DNA of 64,000 nucleotides, taken from Clostridium cuniculi. GTDB lineage: Bacteria; Bacillota; Clostridia; Clostridiales; Clostridiaceae. Made by a program: the position numbers and the translations under genes. Location: NCBI RefSeq assembly GCF_004353185.1, contig NZ_SMUS01000013.1, positions 34,345 through 98,344 of the forward strand, given 5' to 3'. The notes under the pieces are model-generated. The model ran no database searches, was not told the origin of the DNA, and worked only from the letters and a program-made list of their open reading frames with translations. This document shows positions 25,436-33,272 of this stretch, one piece after another. The first letter of the stretch is position 1. The number at the start of each line of letters is the position of its first letter.

Positions 25436-25789
25436 ATGTTAGAAAAAGTTAGAGGAAAAAAGATAGGTATATATTTGAGAAAAGAGGAGACTAATGAAGA
25501 TTTGAACAAAGGGGGATTGGGTAGATTGAAGTGGTTACAATTTGAACTTGAATGTAATCAACATAAAGACAATGTATATATAGATGAAGTAAATAAAACA
25601 GATAAACTAAATCAAACTATAGAAGCAGTAGAAAAGGGAAAGATAGAAGCATTAGTAATATGGAGTGTAGAAGATATAGATATAACTAGAGTAGGTGATT
25701 TGGTAAGAACATGTATAAATAAAGGAACTACTATAGTAAGCTTTTGTGAATCAGAGGAGTGGATAAATAGAGTTTCAATGTATATATAA
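25436..25789 (+). CDS. resolvase-like protein lacking the catalytic serine
   Basis: 117 residues resembling the N-terminal domain of a serine recombinase: KKIGIYLRKEETNED in place of the usual AIYxRVSTxEQ, then IEAVEKGKIEALVIWSVEDI in place of DxxVVWKLDRL. The nucleophilic Ser is replaced by Glu/Lys, so no strand cleavage is expected; there is no DNA-binding C-terminal domain. Directly upstream of the full-size recombinase, the place of the first gene of a two-recombinase (ccrA-ccrB-like) pair. May be a regulatory partner or a relic. Confidence 0.6.
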   Translation: MLEKVRGKKIGIYLRKEETNEDLNKGGLGRLKWLQFELECNQHKDNVYIDEVNKTDKLNQTIEAVEKGKIEALVIWSVEDIDITRVGDLVRTCINKGTTIVSFCESEEWINRVSMYI

Positions 25790-25799
25790 AAGTTCTAAT

Positions 25800-25869
25800 A
25801 ATCAAAGTTATAGTATGATTGTGTTTTTGTAAATAAAGTATTCAGCAAATATATATTATAACTTTGATT
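25800..25869. repeat. 13-base inverted repeat before the recombinase
   Basis: AATCAAAGTTATA at 25800-25812 and TATAACTTTGATT at 25857-25869, perfect, 44 bases apart, in the gap before the large recombinase. Confidence 0.65.
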
Positions 25870-25909
25870 TGAGGAAAATTATAAAAACTAAATAATGGAG
25901 GAATGATTA

Positions 25910-27607
25910 ATGGGATTAAAAAAATTTCTTAATGAAGCACGGATTCCAGAAAAGAGAAGGTTGGTAGCATTATATTGTAGGGTTAGTACTATTGAACAAG
26001 CAGAAGAAGGATATAGTATTGATGAACAAGAGCGACTCTTAGAAGAATGGTGTAAAAAGAATAATTATAGTATCTATAAATGTTATTCTGATAGAGGTAT
26101 AAGTGGTAAAAATATAAAAAATAGGCCTCAGTTAAAAGAGTTGTTAAGTGACGCACAAGATAAAAAGTTTGATATGGTTATATCATGGAAGATAAATCGT
26201 ATCAGTAGAAAGTTATCGGATGTATTAAAAATAGTTGATCTACTAGAGCAAAATAATATAACTTTTAAATCATATTCAGAACCATTTGAAACAGATACAC
26301 CAGCAGGAAAAATGCAATTCCAAATGATGGCTTTAATAGGAGAGTTTGAGAGAGGTACATTGGCACAAAATGTAAAAATGGGAATGTGTGCCAAAGTAAG
26401 GGCTGGAGAAGGGTGTGGAGGAAGAGTTTTAGGCTATGATTTAGTACCTATGGAAAATCAAGAAGGAGCTAAAAGAAGAAAAAATAAACTAACTATAAAT
26501 GCAAATGAAGCTGAAATAGTAAAATTAATATTCAATGAATATTCATAAGGAAAGGGATATAAAGCAATAACAAGTAAGCTAAATAGATTAGGATGCAAAA
26601 CTAAGAGGGGAAATAATTTTTCTGTAGCTTCAATAAAAGATATTCTAACTAATCCAGTATATATAGGAAAAGTTAGATATAATGTAAGACAGAATTGGTC
26701 AGAAAAGAGAAGAAGAAACATAAATCCCAATCCTATAATAACGGATGGAATACATGAAGCAATAATAAATGAAAAACTATGGGATAAAGTACAAGCTATA
26801 TTAGAAAGTAAGCAAGGAAAGCCTTCAAGAATATATGATGGAGAATATCCACTAACGGGAATACTAAAGTGTCCTAAATGTGGAGCAGGAATGGTAATAA
26901 TGAGAACTACAAATACACTAAAAGATGGAACAAAGAGAAGAATACAATACTATGCTTGTGGAAATTGGAAAAACAAAGGTACAGCAGTATGTAATAGTAA
27001 TTCAATAAGGGTTGATAAAGCTAATGAGTATGTATTCAATAAGCTTTCAGAACTACTTTCCAATGAGAAAATGGTTGAAACTATAGTAAATAATATCAAT
27101 AAAGAAAGACACAAAAAGATAAATCCAGCTAAGAAGGATCTAGAAAGAATAGATAAAGAGCTTGAAAAGATAGATAAAAAGAAAACTAAGCTTTTCGAGG
27201 GATATGAAGAAGACCTAATATCTAAGGAAGAGTTCAAAGAAAGAAAAGACGAGCTGAACAAGAGAGCTAAAAGTCTTCAAGAGGAAAAAGAACTATTGCT
27301 AGTTACACTTTCAGACGATGTAAGTGAAGAAATACCATATGAATTCATAAAGAGCATACTAGAGAATTTCGGAAAAGTACTAACAGAAAGTGCAACTAGA
27401 GAGCAACAGAAGAAATTACTTCATATGATAATATCAGAAATAACTATAAATGAAGCAAGGGAAATAGATTCAATAAAACTAAAAATAAATGATAGCTTGG
27501 TTGACTATATAAGTAAGGAAGAAGGAGTATCTATAAAGGGGACTCCTTCTTCATTTATGTTTAGAAATGTTGGAATAAATACATTAAATTTAGATATTGC
27601 CATATAA
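25910..27607 (+). pseudogene. large serine recombinase (Ccr-like), broken by one in-frame stop
   Basis: One frame of about 565 codons interrupted by TAA at 26546-26548. Residues 15-165 are the catalytic domain (VALYCRVSTIEQAEEGYSID with the nucleophilic Ser, then ISWKINRISR); the recombinase domain GKGYKAITSKLNRLGCKTKR follows the stop; then a zinc ribbon (LKCPKCGAGM ... CGNWKNKGTAVC) and a coiled-coil C-terminus. The codon lost lies in the usual S-x-G-K-G linker. All other coding is intact, so the change looks recent; a sequencing error or readthrough cannot be excluded. Its family includes the cassette recombinases that integrate SCC elements at rlmH. Confidence 0.85.
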
Positions 27608-27903
27608 AATAATAGTTGAATTAATTAAGAAAACATGATACTAACACAAACTAAAATACAATTCAACAATGATTACTTTATTACACAGTGTAACTTAAAA
27701 AGATACAAAGAAGTATTAAATATGGTATAATAAATAAAAAGGATTAATAATTTCTTGGGAAATAGCTTAAAACGGTGATTTAAAATATGATTAAAATGAA
27801 ACAAAAATGTTACACGATAAAAATATTTATTTTGGGATTAATAGAATTGCAACAGGTATATAAAGTTAAAGTGATAAAATAATAAAAAATAAATGACAAG
27901 ATG
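27608..27903. other. gene-free stretch after the recombinase
   Basis: No credible gene. A 13-base palindrome TTACACAGTGTAA at 27681-27693 could be an operator. The promoter of the next gene follows. Confidence 0.4.
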
Positions 27904-27932
27904 TTGACAAAAGTAAATTGGAAAAATATAAT
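27904..27932 (+). promoter_or_regulatory. consensus sigma-A promoter
   Basis: TTGACA (27904-27909), 17 bases, TATAAT (27927-27932): perfect match, 21 bases before the start of the next gene. Confidence 0.9.
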
Positions 27933-27952
27933 AATTATGAGGAGAGATGAAT

Positions 27953-28348
27953 ATGTTGGAAGGATTTAAAAAAGTTAATCTTACTTCTGGATTGCCATAT
28001 GTATCAATAACAGATAATGGAATAACATTTTCAAAAAACGCTGTTATAAAAATGGGTAAACCTAAAAATGTAGTTTTGTTAATGAATGAAGAAAAAAAGA
28101 TGATTGCAGTACAAATATGTGATGCAAATGAAGAAGGTTCAATACAATTTTTTAAGAATATAAAGAGTATAAATGTAAGAATTAATAATAAAGACTTTAT
28201 TTATACACTATCAAGACTTATGAATTGGAACATAAAAGAAGAGGGTTACCGTATCTTAGGTGATTGGTATGAAAATGAACAAGTAATGATTTTTGACCTA
28301 ACCAAAGCAGCTCTACTAGGAGAAAAAGAAAATGAAAATGATGATTAG
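27953..28348 (+). CDS. hypothetical cassette protein, 131 residues
   Basis: No named family. Beta-rich start (GLPYVSITDNGITFSKNAVI), then NVVLLMNEEKKMIAVQICDA, and a C-terminal helix ending FDLTKAAL. I recall similar short proteins in Firmicute mobile elements. ATG 27953 is preferred to 27947, which touches the ribosome site GGAGAG. Expressed from a perfect promoter, so probably abundant; located just after the recombinase. Confidence 0.7.
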   Translation: MLEGFKKVNLTSGLPYVSITDNGITFSKNAVIKMGKPKNVVLLMNEEKKMIAVQICDANEEGSIQFFKNIKSINVRINNKDFIYTLSRLMNWNIKEEGYRILGDWYENEQVMIFDLTKAALLGEKENENDD

Positions 28349-28372
28349 ACGGAAAATCCGTTTAATATAAAA

Positions 28373-28414
28373 AAATGAAGCAATATCTAAGTTGGCGCTT
28401 AGACAGCTTCATTT
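28373..28414 (+). terminator. two-tier hairpin
   Basis: AAATGAAGC / GCTTCATTT enclosing TCTAAG / CTTAGA. Short T tract only, 25 bases after the preceding stop. Confidence 0.55.
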
Positions 28415-28557
28415 CTTGAAAAATAGCGAACAAAACTTGCTCACTGTTTAGATTTCTTGCAAATAATATTTTAACAGTTAAATCGCTTTTTTTCAAGAAT
28501 AACTTACTTATTGTACATATGATAGGTAAAATTCTTGCAATAAGGGGGTGTTTTAGC

Positions 28558-28680
28558 ATGAATAATAGTAAAGACAAGGAAGAAAAGAAATATATATATC
28601 GCCCTTGGATAACTAAAAATGGACAAAGGATATATGCTAAAACTTATGGTTTAAAAGCTTTTAAAATACCAGTAGAATAA
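28558..28680 (+). CDS. 40-residue basic protein
   Basis: MNNSKDKEEKKYIYRPWITK then a basic stretch ending AFKIPVE. AAGGGGG precedes the ATG by ten bases. The pattern ITKNGQRIYAKTYGLKAF recurs in short proteins of Firmicute conjugative and cassette elements; no function is known to me. Confidence 0.65.
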   Translation: MNNSKDKEEKKYIYRPWITKNGQRIYAKTYGLKAFKIPVE

Positions 28681-28751
28681 ATTAAGGACTCATAGATGAA
28701 TGTTTGAGCAAGTCATTCTTCTATAATTATATAGAAGGAGTGAAAATATAT

Positions 28752-28976
28752 ATGAAAAAAAATCAACATGTTACACCTAATGGAAATGGAAATTGGCAAG
28801 TTAAAGGAGCTGGAAATAGTAGAGCTACTGTTACTACTAAAACACAAAAAGAAGCTATTAATATTGCTAGAGAGATTGCTAGGAATCAAAAATCAGAACT
28901 CATTATTCATGGAAGAAACGGAAGAATAAGAGAAAAAGATTCTTATGGTAATGATAATTTTCCACCTAGAGGATAA
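28752..28976 (+). CDS. DUF2188 domain protein
   Basis: 74 residues matching DUF2188 end to end: HVTPNGNGNWQVKGAGNSRA, TTKTQKEAINIAREIARNQ and LIIHGRNGRIREKDSYGND. Small soluble protein of unknown function. The frame opens upstream at 28704, but the ATG at 28752 is behind AGAAGGAG and starts at the domain. Own terminator follows. Confidence 0.85.
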   Translation: MKKNQHVTPNGNGNWQVKGAGNSRATVTTKTQKEAINIAREIARNQKSELIIHGRNGRIREKDSYGNDNFPPRG

Positions 28977-28984
28977 TAGTATAG

Positions 28985-29016
28985 ATAGGTTGGGATAGAT
29001 ATCTCAACCTATTTTT
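28985..29016 (+). terminator. terminator after DUF2188 gene
   Basis: ATAGGTTGGGAT / ATCTCAACCTAT with T run. Confidence 0.88.
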
Positions 29017-29059
29017 ATCAATGTAAATATTATAAAAATAGCATTAGGAGTGAGGTTTT

Positions 29060-29317
29060 ATGAAAGATATGGAAATGAAAATTAGTTTAATATGTAGTGT
29101 TTGTGGAAATGACCAATTCTCGGCGATTGATGAAAATATTATAGATATTGACGAGGCTGATGATGATATAAAAGTTAAATGTTCTGATTGTGGAAGAGTA
29201 ACAACTAAAGAACAACTTCTTGAAGAAAATACAGATGTAATAAATTCTAATATTGAAGATTTTAAAGATGAAATAATGAAGGAAGTAGTTAAGGACTTTA
29301 AAAAGTTATTTAAATAG
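29060..29317 (+). CDS. zinc-ribbon hypothetical protein
   Basis: 85 residues with two CxxC pairs (CSVCGNDQ near residue 12 and CSDCGR near 44) forming a probable zinc ribbon, then an acidic helical tail. Nine bases upstream of the membrane-anchored protein gene, so the two are probably one transcript. Function unknown. Confidence 0.7.
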   Translation: MKDMEMKISLICSVCGNDQFSAIDENIIDIDEADDDIKVKCSDCGRVTTKEQLLEENTDVINSNIEDFKDEIMKEVVKDFKKLFK

Positions 29318-29325
29318 GAGATTGT

Positions 29326-29823
29326 ATGGAGATAATAGAACTATGGATGAATTTTAAGGCGTTTTTTATTGATTTAGTTCAATACGGATTTCCTACAATA
29401 GCACTTATATTATCTATAATTTCATTTATAGATTCTAGAAAAGCAGGAAAGATTCAAGAGAAGTTAAATGGGATAGAGGAAAAGCTTAAAAAATATGAAT
29501 TAGAAGAAAAGGAAAGGGAACGAGAGGAAGCAACAAAGGCAAATATTGAAGCAAGAGTTGTTAAGGTTTCTAAAAGAAATTATAAAATGAAAATATGGAA
29601 TTCGGGAAAAGCTACTGCTTATAGTGTGGATTTTGTAATTCCAGAAGAATGTAAAGGCGTTATATGGAGAAGTAAAGTACCCTACGAATTTCTGGAATCA
29701 GGTAAAAGTTTTGAAGAAGTTGTATTTGTACATTCCGGAACGCCAGATAAATTTAAGGTTACAACAACGTGGAAAGATAAAGAAGGAATACCGTATAGTA
29801 AAGAGCAGATTGTATCAATATAA
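29326..29823 (+). CDS. membrane-anchored coiled-coil protein, 165 residues
   Basis: One membrane helix (residues about 17-37, YGFPTIALILSIISF), then a charged coiled coil (AGKIQEKLNGIEEKLKKYEL to about residue 75), then a beta domain facing the cytoplasm or exterior. Similar single-helix accessory proteins occur in Firmicute islands. No function assigned. Last gene before the second attachment-like repeat. Confidence 0.7.
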   Translation: MEIIELWMNFKAFFIDLVQYGFPTIALILSIISFIDSRKAGKIQEKLNGIEEKLKKYELEEKEREREEATKANIEARVVKVSKRNYKMKIWNSGKATAYSVDFVIPEECKGVIWRSKVPYEFLESGKSFEEVVFVHSGTPDKFKVTTTWKDKEGIPYSKEQIVSI

Positions 29824-29825
29824 AT

Positions 29826-29857
29826 AAAGGACAAGAAATTAAGTTTCTTGTCCTTTT
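29826..29857 (+). terminator. terminator
   Basis: AAAGGACAAGAAA / TTTCTTGTCCTTT with T run. Confidence 0.9.
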
Positions 29858-29889
29858 ATGATAAAAACCTCACTTAATACTGATACGGA

Positions 29890-29907
29890 GAACCGTACCA
29901 TAAATAA
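29890..29907 (+). repeat. attachment-site-like direct repeat 2
   Basis: GAACCGTACCATAAATAA; one base different from the rlmH end and still encoding EPYHK plus stop, but with no rlmH coding before it. Preceded by AAAACCTCACTT and followed by ATGAGATTTTTACTAA, so it sits inside a hairpin like repeat 3. The downstream TTTTTACTAAAATTG is also shared with the rlmH junction. Confidence 0.75.
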
Positions 29908-29950
29908 ATGAGATTTTTACTAAAATTGTAAATAGAGTTATGGATTATTA

Positions 29951-29991
29951 ATACTCTTACTTATATTTAATACATATGTAAGAGTATTTTT
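29951..29991 (+). repeat. hairpin shared by both cassette intervals, copy 2
   Basis: ATACTCTTAC / GTAAGAGTAT stem then a T run: terminator-like. Counterpart of 20856-20887. Confidence 0.6.
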
Positions 29992-30165
29992 TTATTAATT
30001 AATATTTATATTATTATTAAATATTTATATTATTAATAAACATTATAAAATATTTAAATTATTATTAAAAAAGTTATTTTACAATAAAAAATCACTTTTT
30101 TAATAAAGATTACAAAAAATGTTTATCAAGTTATTATTTAAAGTGGATATAAAGGAGGAAACATA

Positions 30166-30412
30166 TATGAAAAGTAATAGTGATAAATATAGTGGTATTT
30201 ACAAAGAATTGGTAGACTTATTGGGAGAAGAGGATACCTTAAAAATATATGAAAGTTTTAGAGGACAGCAAGTAACTTTTCCAATGAGGATATATTCTAA
30301 AAAATATATTAAAGAATATATTATAGAAAATTATAACGGAAGAAATATAAAGCAATTATCAAAAGAGTTAGGATATACGTGCAATTGGATACAACAACTT
30401 ATAATAAATTAG
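30166..30412 (+). CDS. Mor-like helix-turn-helix protein, copy 2
   Basis: 82 residues (ATG 30166 behind AGGAGG). Nearly the same as 22933-23238 over its full length (YSGIYKELVDLLGEEDTLKI, RGQQVTFPMR, LGYTCNWIQQ) but ending just after the helix-turn-helix. The upstream sequence CAAGTTATTATTTAA is also shared with copy 1. First gene of the second cassette interval. No recombinase remains in this interval. Confidence 0.72.
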
Positions 30413-30579
30413 ATATAAGAAAAAGTAATCATAATATAGAATATAAATCAATAATGGATAGTATTGAAAATCAATAAAAGTGAAGTTTTTTCATATAAAA
30501 AATTATTAGTAGATTAGTTAATAAATTTAAGTATTAAAAAATATAAAAATAAATAATAAATAATGGAGGAATAAGTATT

Positions 30580-32793
30580 ATGATATTAGATAAGAAAAAT
30601 TTACTGTTTAGTATTATTTTTTGTATTTTTATATTTTTAATTTCATTTTTTACTTTAAACAAATTTATAAATAATGCTATGAATAAAAACAGCGAAAAAC
30701 AATTATTAAAAGCAAATAAACAAAGTGCTGAGTTAGGTAAAGTTAAATTGGAAACTGTTTTAGATAATAAAATGGATATCTTTCTTCAGAATGTTTTATC
30801 ATCTGGAGCTATAGAGGGCGATAAGATTAATAATGAAAAGATTATTCCACTTATAAAGAATTTTAGAAAAGAAAATTTTATAGAAATTATGGGAGTTGTA
30901 TTAGGTAATGAAGAAGTTTTTATAAGTAAAAATGATGAGATAATAACAGTTGATCAAAATGGAATTCATGATATTATATCTCAGGGAAAATTTGCCGAAC
31001 ACTCAATTGAGGGAGAAAATTATTTGGCAATAAAAACTTCATTAGATGATGGTAACGGACATAATATAACAGCTATTTATTTAGAAAAAGACAACTCAAA
31101 AAATACAGACTTAATTGTACCTGTTTATACAGAATTAGGATGTTCATATGTTATTGAGAGTAATGGTAATGGTATTTTTTATTCTACTGAAGAGAGCACA
31201 TCAGTTAGATTAGATAATATTTTAGATATAATATTATCTTATTCAGAAGATAATATAGATATTGTTGATAAAATGAAAATAGATATGATTAATAAAAAAA
31301 GTGGTATTATTAAATATAAAGGGCCTGGAGAAATAAGATGGATGGCTTATTCCCCCATTGGATATGAAGGTTTATACTTATGTACTATAATTCCAGAAGC
31401 TATTATAGGGGCTGATGTAGATGAAATAGGAAATTTAAACTCAATAGCTACAATAGTAATAATAATTGACATTGTTTTAATATTTGGATTTTTTAAATTT
31501 ATAGAGATTGTCCAAAGAAAAAAAGACGATAAAATATTAAATTTAGATTCTGTTACAAATGGAAACTCTTATAAAAAATTTAATGAGGAATTGAAAAAAA
31601 TATATAATAAGAAAGAAACAAAAGCTATATATATGTCTATAGATTTGGATAATTTTAAAATAGTTAATACTGTTTTAGGTAAAGAATATGGTGATGAAGT
31701 ATTAAAAAAAATATATGAAATTTTAAAGTTTCATATAGGAGATAATGGCTGTTATTGTCGTAAAGAAGCAGATGAATTTTTAGCTTATTATAAATATAAA
31801 GATTATGAAGATGTAGAACATATAGTAAATATTATATGTGAATCCATACGACATATAAAACTACCGCAAAATCATATATTAATACCTTCAGTTGGGATAT
31901 ATTATATGAATGGTAAGGATGTTTCAATAGAAATTTTAGAGTTGAATGCTAATATTGCTAGAAAGAAGTCTAAAAATAAAATAAATGAGTTTTATTCATA
32001 TTTTGAAGAAAACAATTTTAATGAATTAATTGACAATAAAAGTATCTTAGATGATATGAATAAAGCTATTAAAAATAAGGAATTTAGATTAGTTTATCAA
32101 CCTAAGTTTGATGCAAAAACCCAAAATGTGGTTGGAGCTGAAGCTTTAATAAGATGGACAAAACCAGATAAAACTACTGTATTTCCAAATGAATTTATAC
32201 CTGTTGCAGAAAAAACAGGATTTATTACATTTATAGATAGTTATGTATTTAGAGAAGTTTGCGAAAAGCAAGCTGAATGGTTAAAAAAAGGATATAATAT
32301 AATACCTATATCTTTAAATATATCAAGAGAAAAGCTGAAAGATCAAAACTTTTTATATGAATATTTAAAAATAATTGGAGAAGTAGACTTAGAAAAAGAA
32401 TATGTTCAATTAGAAATTACAGAAGGGCATACACTATCATATGACAATGTAAGAAGTAATATAGTAGATAAAATTAAAGAGGCTGGATTTAAAGTGCTAA
32501 TAGATGATTTTGGAGTTGGATATTCTTCTTTAACTATGTTAAAAGATATAGATGCAGACGTTCTAAAATTAGATAGATCTTTTGTAACTGATGATAGTAA
32601 TAGCGGAAAATCTATGTTAAAACATATTATTAAAATTGCTAAAATATTTAATTACAAAATAGTAGCAGAAGGTGTAGAGACTGAGGAGCAGTATAATTTT
32701 TTAAAAGAAGAGTGTGATGAAATTCAAGGGTATTATTTCTCTAAACCTTTAGAAGAAGATGAGTTTATAGATAAGTATTTAAATAATTTATAA
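30580..32793 (+). CDS. sensor-GGDEF(degenerate)-EAL phosphodiesterase, copy 1
   Basis: 737 residues. Membrane helix at about 8-28, extracytoplasmic sensor region (about 30-280), second helix (about 283-305), a GGDEF domain whose signature has become EADEF (near residue 400; no cyclase expected), and an EAL domain from about 490 with EALIRW, NEFIPVAEKTGFI and the metal-binding IDDFGVGYSS. Predicted c-di-GMP phosphodiesterase responding to an external signal. The next gene is a close paralogue in tandem. GGAGGAA precedes the ATG. Confidence 0.9.
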   Translation: MILDKKNLLFSIIFCIFIFLISFFTLNKFINNAMNKNSEKQLLKANKQSAELGKVKLETVLDNKMDIFLQNVLSSGAIEGDKINNEKIIPLIKNFRKENFIEIMGVVLGNEEVFISKNDEIITVDQNGIHDIISQGKFAEHSIEGENYLAIKTSLDDGNGHNITAIYLEKDNSKNTDLIVPVYTELGCSYVIESNGNGIFYSTEESTSVRLDNILDIILSYSEDNIDIVDKMKIDMINKKSGIIKYKGPGEIRWMAYSPIGYEGLYLCTIIPEAIIGADVDEIGNLNSIATIVIIIDIVLIFGFFKFIEIVQRKKDDKILNLDSVTNGNSYKKFNEELKKIYNKKETKAIYMSIDLDNFKIVNTVLGKEYGDEVLKKIYEILKFHIGDNGCYCRKEADEFLAYYKYKDYEDVEHIVNIICESIRHIKLPQNHILIPSVGIYYMNGKDVSIEILELNANIARKKSKNKINEFYSYFEENNFNELIDNKSILDDMNKAIKNKEFRLVYQPKFDAKTQNVVGAEALIRWTKPDKTTVFPNEFIPVAEKTGFITFIDSYVFREVCEKQAEWLKKGYNIIPISLNISREKLKDQNFLYEYLKIIGEVDLEKEYVQLEITEGHTLSYDNVRSNIVDKIKEAGFKVLIDDFGVGYSSLTMLKDIDADVLKLDRSFVTDDSNSGKSMLKHIIKIAKIFNYKIVAEGVETEEQYNFLKEECDEIQGYYFSKPLEEDEFIDKYLNNL

Positions 32794-33272
32794 ATTTAAA
32801 ATACTATAATAAAAATAAGGGATATATAGTTAATTATAAAACAATAAAAATGAGTTTATAGATTAATTGAAGATATAAATATACATTATAATTAAGAATA
32901 ATACATATTGACTTACAAGAAACTTCTATATGTAATATGATGCATATAGAAGTTTTTTATATGTAAGGAAGAGTGATAAAAAAGAAGATTTATAAGGAAA
33001 ATAAATCACCAAAATTTAATAATGTGGATTTTTTTCTGTTTTTATTTTCAGGCAATTGTGAAATCGTAGTAGTAATAAAAGAAGAATTTTCTTATAGTCA
33101 ATAAATTTATATAAATTATAAGATTTAAATATAATTTTTAAAATAATTAAAATTGAAATTCAAAATAAATCAATGTATAATTATGTAGAATTATCCAGAA
33201 TAACTAATATTAAATAATTATAGATATTAAAAAATATAAAAATAAATAATTAACAATGGGGGAATGAATATA
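32794..33272. other. gap between the paired EAL genes
   Basis: About 480 bases, no gene. A terminator at 32920-32957, then very AT-rich sequence. The last 45 bases before the second EAL gene (ATATTAAAAAATATAAAAAT) repeat the leader of the first, so the duplication included the leader. Confidence 0.5.
32920..32957 (+). terminator. terminator after EAL copy 1
   Basis: AAACTTCTATATG / CATATAGAAGTTT with T run. Confidence 0.85.

Noticed and set aside
26891..27607. Separate gene starting at ATG 26891
   Set aside because: In frame with the recombinase and starting inside its zinc-ribbon domain; it is the 3' part of one interrupted gene.
29874..29930. Reading repeat 2 as a truncated rlmH copy
   Set aside because: Only about 20 bases match the coding end and nothing before them resembles rlmH; an attachment site explains it better.
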